Part shown: piece after piece, positions 7,298-14,295 of the stretch
How positions within the stretch are numbered: position 1 is the stretch's first letter
Layout: the number at the start of each line of letters is the position of its first letter
DNA from: Bacteroidales bacterium
GTDB lineage: Bacteria > Bacteroidota > Bacteroidia > Bacteroidales > Marinilabiliaceae
Direction: 5' to 3'
Length of the DNA: 33,012 nucleotides
NCBI GenBank assembly: GCA_017417385.1
Contig: JAFPZF010000096.1
Coordinates: 1-33,012 of the forward strand
Position numbers and translations under genes: made by a program
Notes under the pieces: generated by a model
What the model saw: only the letters and a program-made list of their open reading frames with translations
The model's database searches: none
What the model was told of the DNA's origin: nothing

Positions 7298-8008
7298 TTA
7301 ATTGTGTACTTCTGTGCCGATGCCCTTCTCGCCGTTCAGTACCTTCATGAGGTTGCCCTTGACGTCCATGTTGAAGACCATGATCGGCATGTTGTTCTCC
7401 TTGCACATAGCCGTGGCTGTGAGGTCCATGACTTTCAGCCCCCTGTTATAGACTTCGTCATACGTGATGTCCTCAAATCTTGTCGCGGTCTTGTCCTTCT
7501 CCGGGTCGGCGGTGTAGATGCCGTCGACGCGTGTGCCCTTCATCATGACGTCCGCCTCGATCTCGATTGCTCGCAGTGACGAGCCTGTGTCGGTCGTGAA
7601 GTATGGATTGCCCGTCCCGGCTGCCATGATGACGACGTTCCCTGCCCCGAGGAGCTCGAGCGCCCTCGGCTTGCTGTATAGCTCTCCGATAGGCTCCATG
7701 CGTATCGCCGTCAGCACCTTAGCCCCGATGCCTTCCTTCTCTAGCGCCTGCGCGAGGGCTAGCGAGTTGATGACGGTCGCGAGCATCCCCATCTGGTCAC
7801 CCTTGTAGCGGTCGAAGCCTTTTGCAGCCCCCTGCAGTCCACGGAATATGTTGCCACCACCTATGACGATGCCGACCTGCACCCCGAGCCTGACGGCCTC
7901 CGCTATCTGTACTGCATAGTCTGTCAGTCTCTCGACGTCGATGCCATATCCTTGTTTGCCCATCAGGGACTCGCCGCTGAGCTTGAGGAGTATTCTCTTG
8001 TATCTCAT
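7298..8008 (-). CDS. pyrH: UMP kinase
   Basis: PyrH phosphorylates UMP to UDP with ATP; the bacterial enzyme is a hexamer of the amino-acid-kinase fold. The 236 residues are the normal length. Visible motifs are LKLSGESLMG (8-17, phosphate binding), GIVIGGGNIFRG (glycine loop), TVINSLALAQAL, and the C-terminal TGNPYFTTDTGSSLRA and KGTRVDGIYTADPEKD that bind UMP and ATP. ATG 8008 gives the usual MRYKRILLKLSGES start. It sits 28 bp after the deoxynucleoside kinase gene and 10 bp before the GH28 gene; two nucleotide kinases in a row suggest a shared nucleotide-supply role. Confidence 0.97.
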   Translation of the reverse strand: MRYKRILLKLSGESLMGKQGYGIDVERLTDYAVQIAEAVRLGVQVGIVIGGGNIFRGLQGAAKGFDRYKGDQMGMLATVINSLALAQALEKEGIGAKVLTAIRMEPIGELYSKPRALELLGAGNVVIMAAGTGNPYFTTDTGSSLRAIEIEADVMMKGTRVDGIYTADPEKDKTATRFEDITYDEVYNRGLKVMDLTATAMCKENNMPIMVFNMDVKGNLMKVLNGEKGIGTEVHN

Positions 8009-8036
8009 ATCTTTATCTGTCTTGTTTGGTTCGTTG

Positions 8037-8669
8037 TTATGGATTCTGTATCTTCTTGAGCGCCGACTCCGGTAGGTTGCTCTTGATGAGCGAGATGACT
8101 TTATGTCTCGCCTCTTCGTTGCGGACTATGTCGAGGTTGTCTACGTGTATCGTGACTTTGTTGTCGTGATACGTCTCTATCCACTCCTGATACCGATGGT
8201 TCAGCATCGTCACGTACTCGTAGCTGATCGACGACTCATAGACGAGCGAGCTCCTGCGTATGTTGTTGATCAGTGTGGCAGGCGACGCCTCGAGATATAT
8301 CAGTAGCGTCGGCGGCTTGACGAACGAGATCATGACGTCATACAGCTCCCTGTACGTGGCATAGTCGGTCGACGAGATCAGACCCATGAACCGCAGGTTT
8401 TCGACGAACACGTTGGCATCCTCATATAGCGTCCTGTCCTGCACTGTGATGCCCTCGTTCCACATCGCCCTCTGGACCGACTTGAAGCGCTTCGAGAGAA
8501 AGTATATCTGTAGGTTGAGCGCCCAGCGAGACATGTCGGAGTAGAAGTTCGCCAGGTATGGGTTGTCTTCTGCGTACTCGCTCGTCGTCTGCCAGCCAAA
8601 CTCCTCCTCGAGGAGCTTGGTCAGTTCCTTTTTTCCGCTGCCGATGTTGCCTGCCAAACCAACGTACAT
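8037..8669 (-). CDS. Deoxynucleoside kinase
   Basis: Members of this family phosphorylate deoxyadenosine, deoxyguanosine, deoxycytidine or thymidine in nucleoside salvage. The 210-residue protein has the P-loop AGNIGSGKK (6-14), the conserved LYEDANVF after the QDRT motif (the DRS/ERS-like motif that binds substrate), and a typical lid region with INNIRRSS. The residue after the P-loop lysine is another lysine and then Glu, where most relatives have Thr or Ser, so nucleotide binding may differ slightly. It lies 12 bp after the GH3-like gene and 28 bp before pyrH in one transcription unit. Which deoxynucleoside it prefers cannot be told. Confidence 0.9.
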   Translation of the reverse strand: MYVGLAGNIGSGKKELTKLLEEEFGWQTTSEYAEDNPYLANFYSDMSRWALNLQIYFLSKRFKSVQRAMWNEGITVQDRTLYEDANVFVENLRFMGLISSTDYATYRELYDVMISFVKPPTLLIYLEASPATLINNIRRSSLVYESSISYEYVTMLNHRYQEWIETYHDNKVTIHVDNLDIVRNEEARHKVISLIKSNLPESALKKIQNP

Positions 8670-8681
8670 TGTATGAGGAAT

Positions 8682-10223
8682 TTAAGTTGTCTCGATATAT
8701 AGCGTGCTCCCAGCCTCTGTGTTCATCTTCAGTAGGCTGTCGATGAGCGAACGGTCGTTCTTGAGCCTCGGGATCTTGTTCTGACCACCGAGCTTGCCGT
8801 TGGCCTTCATGAAGTCGAAGAACAGGCCCTGCCTTGCGACGGTCAGCCGCAGCGGGTCGAGAGTGATGTCCTTGTACCTCTTCGCCTGATAGTCCGAGTT
8901 GACTTTCTGGAGGTTCTCGTCGAGCAACTTCGCAAAGGCGTCGATGTCCTGTGGCATCTTCTCAAATTCGACGAGCCACTCGTGGCACCCGTGAGCATCC
9001 TGTTTCATATAGACCGGCGCCGCCGTGTACTCCCTGACTACTGCCCCTGTCGCCTCGCAAGCCTGATGCATAGCGCTCTCGGCATTGCCTATCATCAGCT
9101 CCTCACCGAAGGTGTTGATGTATAGCTTCGTCCTTCCCGAGATGAGTATGCGGTGAGGATTGGTCGAGATGAAGCGCACTGTGTCGCCTATCATGTACCT
9201 CCAGAGTCCGTTGTTCGCCGTGATGACTATCGCATAGTCGACGTCGGTCTTGACGTCCGCTATGGTGACTGCCCCCTCCGGATAGTCGTTGCCGACGTCC
9301 GATAGTGGGACGAACTCGTAGAAGATTCCATAGTCCATCATGAGCTGCATGCCCGGCTGCCCCTGCGTCTGCAGCGCAAAGAAGCCCTCGCTCGCATTAT
9401 ATGTCTCCAGGAGGTTCAGCCCGAGTGGACATATCCGCTCATACTGCTCCCTGTATGGCTCGAAGTTGATGCCCCCGTGGATGAACAGCTCGAGGTCCGG
9501 CCATACTTGCTGTATGTTCTGGACGCCCTTCTCCTTCATGATGTACTGAAGTAGGATCAGCAGCCAGCTCGGCACGCCCGCAAGCGACGTGACTTTCTGA
9601 TGCGCCGTGTACTGTGTTATCTGTGTCAGCTTCTCCTCCCACTTCTCGAGTAGCGCTATCTCCTTCGATGGCGTCTTGAAGAAGTTGCTCCACTTCGGCG
9701 CATTGTCTATCATGATGGCCGAGAGGTCTCCGGTCTGGCAGTGCTCCGCCAGGGTGCTGATCTTCTTGCTCCCTCCGAGCGTCAGGCACTTGCCCGAGAA
9801 GATCCGAGTGTCCGGATGCTCGTTGACATAGACGGCCAGGCAGTCCTGCGCACCTCTATACTGCGCGGTGTTGAGGCTGTCGGTCGTCACCGGGATGAAC
9901 TTGCTCTGTGCGTCGGTCGTCCCGCTGCTCTTCGCCATCCAGTGTATTGTCCCAGGCCACGTGATGTCCGGCTCCCCTCGCTTGATCTTGTCTATGTACG
10001 GGTAGAAATGCTCGTAGTCTCTGACGGGGACCCTGTTGCGAAAACTCTCATAGTCTCCGACGTCTGCAAATCCATGCGTAGCCCCGAAGAGCGTACGCCG
10101 CCCCGCAGCAAGTAGGCTGCGAAGTGTCAGCTGCTGCATCTGGCTGGCCTCCGTCTGCATCTTGTCTATGCTCCGTAGTCGGTCCGCCCAATATTGCCTT
10201 GCTATCCTAGTGAGTAGGCTCAT
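8682..10223 (-). CDS. GH3 auxin-responsive-promoter family protein (adenylate-forming)
   Basis: The 513-residue protein belongs to the GH3 family, acyl-adenylate enzymes that in plants conjugate amino acids to hormones and in Bacteroidetes are common but uncharacterised. Visible are the ATP-binding AKSSGTTDAQSKFIPV (about 93-108), the ETYNASEGFF region near the middle that corresponds to the Y-N-A-S-E adenylate motif, the MIGDTVRFIS loop, and the C-terminal lobe with the late lysine-rich segment ANGKLGGQNKIPRL. The length is normal for bacterial members. It leads the GH3 - dNK - pyrH - GH28 - purD run on the minus strand and has a good candidate promoter at 10290-10322. The substrate is unknown. 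Confidence 0.9.
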   Translation of the reverse strand: MSLLTRIARQYWADRLRSIDKMQTEASQMQQLTLRSLLAAGRRTLFGATHGFADVGDYESFRNRVPVRDYEHFYPYIDKIKRGEPDITWPGTIHWMAKSSGTTDAQSKFIPVTTDSLNTAQYRGAQDCLAVYVNEHPDTRIFSGKCLTLGGSKKISTLAEHCQTGDLSAIMIDNAPKWSNFFKTPSKEIALLEKWEEKLTQITQYTAHQKVTSLAGVPSWLLILLQYIMKEKGVQNIQQVWPDLELFIHGGINFEPYREQYERICPLGLNLLETYNASEGFFALQTQGQPGMQLMMDYGIFYEFVPLSDVGNDYPEGAVTIADVKTDVDYAIVITANNGLWRYMIGDTVRFISTNPHRILISGRTKLYINTFGEELMIGNAESAMHQACEATGAVVREYTAAPVYMKQDAHGCHEWLVEFEKMPQDIDAFAKLLDENLQKVNSDYQAKRYKDITLDPLRLTVARQGLFFDFMKANGKLGGQNKIPRLKNDRSLIDSLLKMNTEAGSTLYIETT

Positions 10224-10289
10224 TTAATCTGCTTATTCTCTCGGGTGTCTGTTGGAAGGTGTCGATCCCCCAAGTCCATTCTTTTAGTG

Positions 10290-10322
10290 CAAATGTAGTA
10301 AAAAATTAGGGCTTGGGAGCAA
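10290..10322 (-). promoter_or_regulatory. Candidate promoter of the GH3-dNK-pyrH run
   Basis: Read on the minus strand, TACATTTG (10297-10290) is a perfect match to the Bacteroidetes -7 element TAnnTTTG, and a TTG at 10322-10320 stands in for the -33 element with 22 bases between. Transcription would start near 10283, about 60 bases before the ATG at 10223. The match is short and could be chance. Confidence 0.45.
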
Positions 10323-10402
10323 TGTGTTTAGTTTTTTGAAACTGTCCTTCGAAATGCCCGCCCTGCCTCGGTCTCTTTTCTCTCCGACTCTCCTATGTAA
10401 AA

Positions 10403-10430
10403 TCGGGCAGCAGTACGTACTGCCACCCGA
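10403..10430 (-). terminator. Palindromic hairpin after the FadL-type porin gene
   Basis: The 28-bp inverted repeat has arms TCGGG/CCCGA and CAGTAC/GTACTG with a 3-base mismatched step between, and on the minus strand is followed by ATTTTAC. It lies about 60 bases beyond the porin stop codon (10492). The T-run is weak, so intrinsic termination is possible rather than certain. Confidence 0.4.
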
Positions 10431-10491
10431 CGGACCTAAACTGAAAAACTATGAAAAAAACTGGTTCTCTGAAGTAACTAATTGCTAATTC

Positions 10492-11868
10492 CTAAAAGTG
10501 ATAGTCTATCCCGACTCCGAAGACTTTATTAGTCCTCGAGAAGGTCTCTGTGCACGGCAGGCCTGTCCCCATGTAGTTGTCGCTGCTCCTCGTGTAGTCC
10601 GAATAGACGGTGAAGAAGTAGCTGGCATTGAGGCGCAGGTGGCTGCCGATGTTGACAGCACCGCCAAAGCCGAGCGAGTAGCTGTCGCAAGCAAACGAGG
10701 TGTTCTGCTGGAAGTCGTCGGTCAGCCCATAGTCTGTCCTCTGTCCGCCTGTGCTGACGGTGAACACTTTGTTGATGTCCCATTCGATGCCCGCGAGGTA
10801 CTCGATTGTCCCCCTGTCCAGCTTCTCCTGTCTGTCGCCCGGCATCGACGCGTGTGTGTCGTCGAAGTGGTGGAACTCTGCCATTGCGCGTAGGTTCGGG
10901 AGAAACTCATACCCGACGGCAAACGAGAATAGCGCCGGCAGGTCCTGCCTTGTCTTTGCCCCGTCTGCGTATGCCGCTAGCATAGACGCCGACCCTGTCT
11001 TCTGCATAGACGCTGCTGCCGTCTCCGGCCCGACGCTGAGCTTGTGCGTCTCGTTCTCGGTCTCTATCTTGGTGTTGAACTCATACCGTGCCGAGAGTGT
11101 CAGCTTCTCAAATCGGTAGTCGAGTGAGATCTGTGGCGTCCATCCTCCACCCTTCTGGTCACAATCGACCTGCATGTTGACGAGCTCCGCCTTGTTGGAT
11201 GTCATCGTCGCTACGACATGCCCTCTCACGAATCCGTCATATATGTTGTACCTTATGCCAAGTCCTGCCGAGAAGTTGTCTGTTATCTGATACGCACCGA
11301 CGGCCTGTATGCCATAGACGTACTGCTTGCCCTTCAGCTCCGTGTCGATGCTGTAGAGGCTCCCGGCGTTGAGTACGTTGATGCCCATCGCTGCAAGCTG
11401 CGGGTTCTGTGCAAGATTGGAGTTGAGTAGGGCCGTCACCGGCGCTGTGAACATTGGCAGCCCCTCGTCATACTTGACGTAGCCGCCACTGCCGACGATG
11501 CCGACCATGATGCCGGCTGCAAACTTGTCCTTGCGGTATGCTGCAAAGAGCCCCGGCACGAACGGCGCCGTCGCCTTGCCGGCAAACTTGCGCGTCTTGT
11601 CCGCGCTCTCTGTGAAGAGTGGGAATGTCGCCGTGATGTCCCTGTCCTGATGTGGGTTCTGATAGTTGAACGAGAGGGTGAATCCTTCCTCCGTGAATGC
11701 AAGTCCCGCCGGATTGCTGTAGATGGCGTCTATCTCGAATGTCGCTCCGCGTGCCATCATGCGGTCGAAGGCTATGTGATAGTTGGTGTTGGTCGTGAGT
11801 CCGCCCGCCAGGACGGATGTTGATAACGTGATGAGGGAGAGCGTTGCTAATAGTTGTCGTCTTTTCAT
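10492..11868 (-). CDS. OmpP1/FadL-family outer-membrane channel
   Basis: FadL-type proteins are 14-stranded barrels that carry hydrophobic molecules such as long-chain fatty acids across the outer membrane. The product has a signal peptide (MKRRQLLATLSLITL, cleaved near VLAGG), then the family's N-terminal hatch-type region with TNYHIAFDRMMARGA and the hallmark IYSNPAGLAF, then alternating beta-strand sequence to a C-terminal GVGIDYHF that ends in Phe, the usual barrel-insertion signal. I prefer the ATG at 11868 because it places Lys-Arg-Arg directly before the hydrophobic stretch; an upstream in-frame ATG at 11883 would add MLKLT. It is separated from the GH3 gene by about 270 bp and is probably its own transcript. 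Confidence 0.9.
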   Translation of the reverse strand: MKRRQLLATLSLITLSTSVLAGGLTTNTNYHIAFDRMMARGATFEIDAIYSNPAGLAFTEEGFTLSFNYQNPHQDRDITATFPLFTESADKTRKFAGKATAPFVPGLFAAYRKDKFAAGIMVGIVGSGGYVKYDEGLPMFTAPVTALLNSNLAQNPQLAAMGINVLNAGSLYSIDTELKGKQYVYGIQAVGAYQITDNFSAGLGIRYNIYDGFVRGHVVATMTSNKAELVNMQVDCDQKGGGWTPQISLDYRFEKLTLSARYEFNTKIETENETHKLSVGPETAAASMQKTGSASMLAAYADGAKTRQDLPALFSFAVGYEFLPNLRAMAEFHHFDDTHASMPGDRQEKLDRGTIEYLAGIEWDINKVFTVSTGGQRTDYGLTDDFQQNTSFACDSYSLGFGGAVNIGSHLRLNASYFFTVYSDYTRSSDNYMGTGLPCTETFSRTNKVFGVGIDYHF

Positions 11869-12071
11869 TGTTAGTTTTAGCATGTTTCGGGTTGCAAAAT
11901 TGGTACATTTAGTACATATACGTGTGGGTTGTTGTGTAGTAATGGTTGCTAATTTGTAAGATTATTGTCTTCCTCCCTCTTCCGCCCTATACTCGGGAAA
12001 TGTCTCTCTGTCATCGTCCCGACCGCTTCCTTGCCCCAATCCTCTCTCGACTAAATTATCACCTTTCCAAA
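11869..12071. other. Intergenic stretch between the divergent porin and 12324 genes
   Basis: This is the upstream side of the FadL-type porin gene (minus) and the far upstream side of the plus-strand genes. The first half is AT-rich and may hold the porin promoter, but I find no good TAnnTTTG element on the minus strand. The second half (about 11965-12060) is C/T-rich without a gene. It ends at repeat copy B. Confidence 0.5.
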
Positions 12072-12264
12072 GGGAAGTTCTAGAAATTAGATTTTTCACT
12101 TGTGCGATTAAGCGAGCGCAGAACGAGCTTGCTCGTTATGCCGAGCGTGAGCACATGAGACGTAGTCAAGGCGTACGAGGCTTTGAATACCGGAGTGTAC
12201 TGGAGTACATGAGGATTTCAAAGTCCGAAGTACAACGCAGAAAAAGCAATTTATCGAAGTTCCC
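12072..12264 (+). repeat. Modular hairpin repeat, copy B (one inserted module)
   Basis: The element runs from GGGAAGTTCTAGAAATTAG to ATTTATCGAAGTTCCC. Module B1 (12101-12155) fills the first insertion position, with outer arms TGTGC/GCACA and inner arms AACGAGC/GCTCGTT. After it comes the core hairpin found in all copies: CTTTGAA...TTCAAAG on the outside, CC...GG, and TGTAC-TGGA-GTACA at the tip (about 12180-12222). Module positions two and three are empty. It lies about 60 bp upstream of the gene at 12324. Confidence 0.85.
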
Positions 12265-12323
12265 TAAAGTCTTACTAAAGAGCCAAGCTATTCACTATGA
12301 AGGAAAAATCGTAATTTTGCGAT

Positions 12324-13094
12324 ATGAAAGCAAAAGAGTTCCTTGGTCGTCTGAACAGTTGGGTGACTGTCCACTGGCGACAGTGTTTGTTGATGCTGTG
12401 CGTGGTCATCGCGATGCAGCAGTGCGTGATTGGCAACCTGAGCAACCAGGTCGCAGAGTTGAAAGCCCTCGTCGAGGCCGGTAAACTGTCTGGCACAAGC
12501 GTGTCACCCCTCGACAGTCTCGCCTCCGCAAGGTCCGACAGCTCCTTGGCTCAGAATACCGCCCAGCCTTCTGGCCTCCTCTCCAGCGAGTCCGGCGAAA
12601 AGGTCGCCGAGCCCGGCTCTGGAAGTCTTAGCGAAGATGCCGCTCAGCCAGAGACGGCACAAGACGATGACGGCGTATCCTTCCTGGGCGTACTGATGGC
12701 AATAGCTGTCGTCGTCGCCATAATTCTCGGCTTTGTATATATGTACCGCAACGCCGTCTACCCGATTGGTCTCTGGGTCAGCGGCAGACTCCGCGCTGGC
12801 GTCGACGGTCGACTGACGATGCTCCTCAATGTCATCAACCGCTCCTCCAAGGATGTCGAGGTCAAGGAGGCTATCGTCAACTTCGCTATGCGTGGCGGCA
12901 CCCGTAGGTTCAAGATGAATATGTCCGACCTCCCTATGCTCCTCCAGGGGGGCACGTCCTACGTCTCCCAAATCAACCTCCTCCCGATCGTCGAGCGTAA
13001 CCCCGAACTCCGGCAGACTTATGCTATCTACGCGAGCATCCTCGTCGGCAACAAGCGTGTCGTCGGCCTCCCACGTCTCGTGAAGTTTAAGTAG
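12324..13094 (+). CDS. Unknown membrane-anchored protein with two TM segments
   Basis: I do not recognise this 256-residue protein. A first hydrophobic segment lies at 21-37, then a Ser/Ala/Glu-rich, low-complexity linker (about 55-115), then a strong transmembrane helix at 118-141, and a 110-residue C-terminal region with beta-like alternation (LLNVINRSSKDVEVK, AIYASILVGNK). The linker would be periplasmic if both helices span, leaving the C-terminal part in the cytoplasm, or the reverse; the sequence does not decide. The ATG at 12324 is preceded by TAATTTTG (12312-12319), a perfect -7 match only 4 bases away, which would make the mRNA nearly leaderless. Repeat copies B and C flank the gene. 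Its coding strand is C/T-rich like its neighbours. Confidence 0.75.
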   Translation: MKAKEFLGRLNSWVTVHWRQCLLMLCVVIAMQQCVIGNLSNQVAELKALVEAGKLSGTSVSPLDSLASARSDSSLAQNTAQPSGLLSSESGEKVAEPGSGSLSEDAAQPETAQDDDGVSFLGVLMAIAVVVAIILGFVYMYRNAVYPIGLWVSGRLRAGVDGRLTMLLNVINRSSKDVEVKEAIVNFAMRGGTRRFKMNMSDLPMLLQGGTSYVSQINLLPIVERNPELRQTYAIYASILVGNKRVVGLPRLVKFK

Positions 13095-13182
13095 TCTGAC
13101 CACCCCCTTCCCCCCACCCTATGGCGGTACTATCTTACTCTCCGCCATGATACTAGGAGTCAAGTTCTGAATATCACTATAA

Positions 13183-13301
13183 GGGCTTCTAGAAATTAGA
13201 TTTTTCAAGGCGCACGAGGCTTTGAATACCGGAGTGTACTGAAGTACATGAGGATTTCAAAGTTGAGTGCAACGCAGAAAAAGCAATTTATAGAAGTTCC
13301 C
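13183..13301 (+). repeat. Modular hairpin repeat, copy C (core only, no inserted module)
   Basis: This shortest full copy (119 bp) has both inverted ends (GGGCTTCTAGAAATTAG and ATTTATAGAAGTTCCC) and the core hairpin CTTTGAA...TTCAAAG with TGTAC/GTACA at the tip. All three module positions are empty, so it shows the precise junctions: between TTTTTC and AAGGCG, in the loop of the core hairpin, and between GTGCAAC and GCAGAAAAAGC. It ends 15 bp before the next gene. Confidence 0.85.
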
Positions 13302-13316
13302 GCACATCAATAATTT

Positions 13317-13967
13317 GTGGAAACTATCGGCAAAGCTTGGGCGCGCTATAGGCAGCGTAAGACGAAGAGAGGTATCGTCATCGATATCTCTTTCCTCGTC
13401 GTATTCCTCCTTATCGCTATCACCCCTATCCGCCGTGGCCTCCTGACCTACGTCCTCCGTACGACTATCTCAGACCCTCCCGCCTACGAGAAGGTGGTCT
13501 ACGTCTCTTCCTCCGACAGTATTAGCCTGAGGTCCGCCTCCGGTCAGGACACTACGATATCGCTCCCCCCTGCCCATCTCCTCCTCCTCAACCGTGGTAG
13601 CATCTGGAGCCCCCAGACAAGGGCGGAGATGAAAAGTCTCGAGTGCCTCCGCCGCGTAATGAACGACGATATGCTTATCTACTTCATTACTTCCGACGAC
13701 AAGGCTGACGTCGAGAGGTATTTCCGTCGCAAGGACTACCACCTCCCGACTCTCTATGTCGACGACCTACCCGAAGAGCAGGAGACTGGCAACGCTGTCA
13801 TCGACGAACTCATGATGAGTACCCCTGGAACGCTTATCATCGACAGGTCCGGCCGTGTCCGCGTCAAGAAGATGGGTGCCGCTAAGTGGGATAGCGACGA
13901 GTTTATCGAGAGGCTACGTTCTATCCTCGGCGAGGACAGTTTTCATTATGGGAGTTCTAGAAATTAG
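13317..13967 (+). CDS. Membrane-anchored TlpA-like thioredoxin fold lacking the CxxC cysteines
   Basis: The 216-residue protein has a basic start, one transmembrane helix (about 22-37) and a soluble domain that follows the TlpA/thioredoxin-like plan: a strand LLLLNRGSIWS, a helix RAEMKSLECLRRV, a strand MLIYFITSD, a helix, PTLYVDD, then STPGTLIIDRSGRV with the cis-proline position (P170) and a last helix DEFIERLRSIL. At the active site W97-S-P-Q-T101 replaces W-C-x-x-C, so both redox cysteines are gone and disulphide chemistry is not expected. Translation likely starts at GTG 13317, since no ATG precedes the TM helix. The last five residues and the stop codon are supplied by repeat copy D. 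The function is unknown; a binding or structural role is possible. Confidence 0.72.
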   Translation: METIGKAWARYRQRKTKRGIVIDISFLVVFLLIAITPIRRGLLTYVLRTTISDPPAYEKVVYVSSSDSISLRSASGQDTTISLPPAHLLLLNRGSIWSPQTRAEMKSLECLRRVMNDDMLIYFITSDDKADVERYFRRKDYHLPTLYVDDLPEEQETGNAVIDELMMSTPGTLIIDRSGRVRVKKMGAAKWDSDEFIERLRSILGEDSFHYGSSRN

Positions 13968-14280
13968 ATTTTTCACTTGTGCGATAAAGCGAGAGAAATG
14001 GAGCTTGCTCCTATTTCCGAGCGAGAGCACATGAGGCGAAGCCAAGGCGCACGAGGCTTTGAATACCGGAGTGTACTGTAGGAAACCTTTCGATTAAGCG
14101 AGAGCAGAACGAGCTTGCTCGTTATGCCGAGCGTGAGAAAGGTCAGCGAAGCTACATGAGGATTTCAAAGTCCGAAGTGCAACATTCCGATTAAGCGAGA
14201 GCAATGGAGCTTGCTCCTATTGCCGAGCGTGAGGAATGAAGGCAACGCCAACGCAGAAAAAGCAATTTATAGAAGTTCCC
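13950..14280 (+). repeat. Modular hairpin repeat, copy D (all three modules present)
   Basis: This is the fullest copy (331 bp). Module D1 (13978-14031) sits at position one with outer arms TGTGC/GCACA but inner arms GGAGC/GCTCC. Module D2 (14086-14142) sits in the loop of the core hairpin with outer arms CCTTTC/GAAAGG and inner arms AACGAGC/GCTCGTT. Module D3 (14183-14238) sits at position three with outer arms CATTCC/GGAATG and inner arms GGAGC/GCTCC. The left end provides the stop codon of the TlpA-like gene, and the right end runs to within 16 bp of the likely start of the DUF4153 gene. Confidence 0.88.
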
Positions 14281-14295
14281 ATTAACATATCGCTT

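Noticed and set aside
12504-13103. 199-codon minus-strand frame
   Set aside because: It is antisense to the two-TM protein, with no recognisable domain and biased composition.
12072-14280. Modular repeats considered as a CRISPR array or as an insertion sequence
   Set aside because: There are no regular short repeats with unique spacers, and no transposase frame; the structure is inverted ends plus hairpins.
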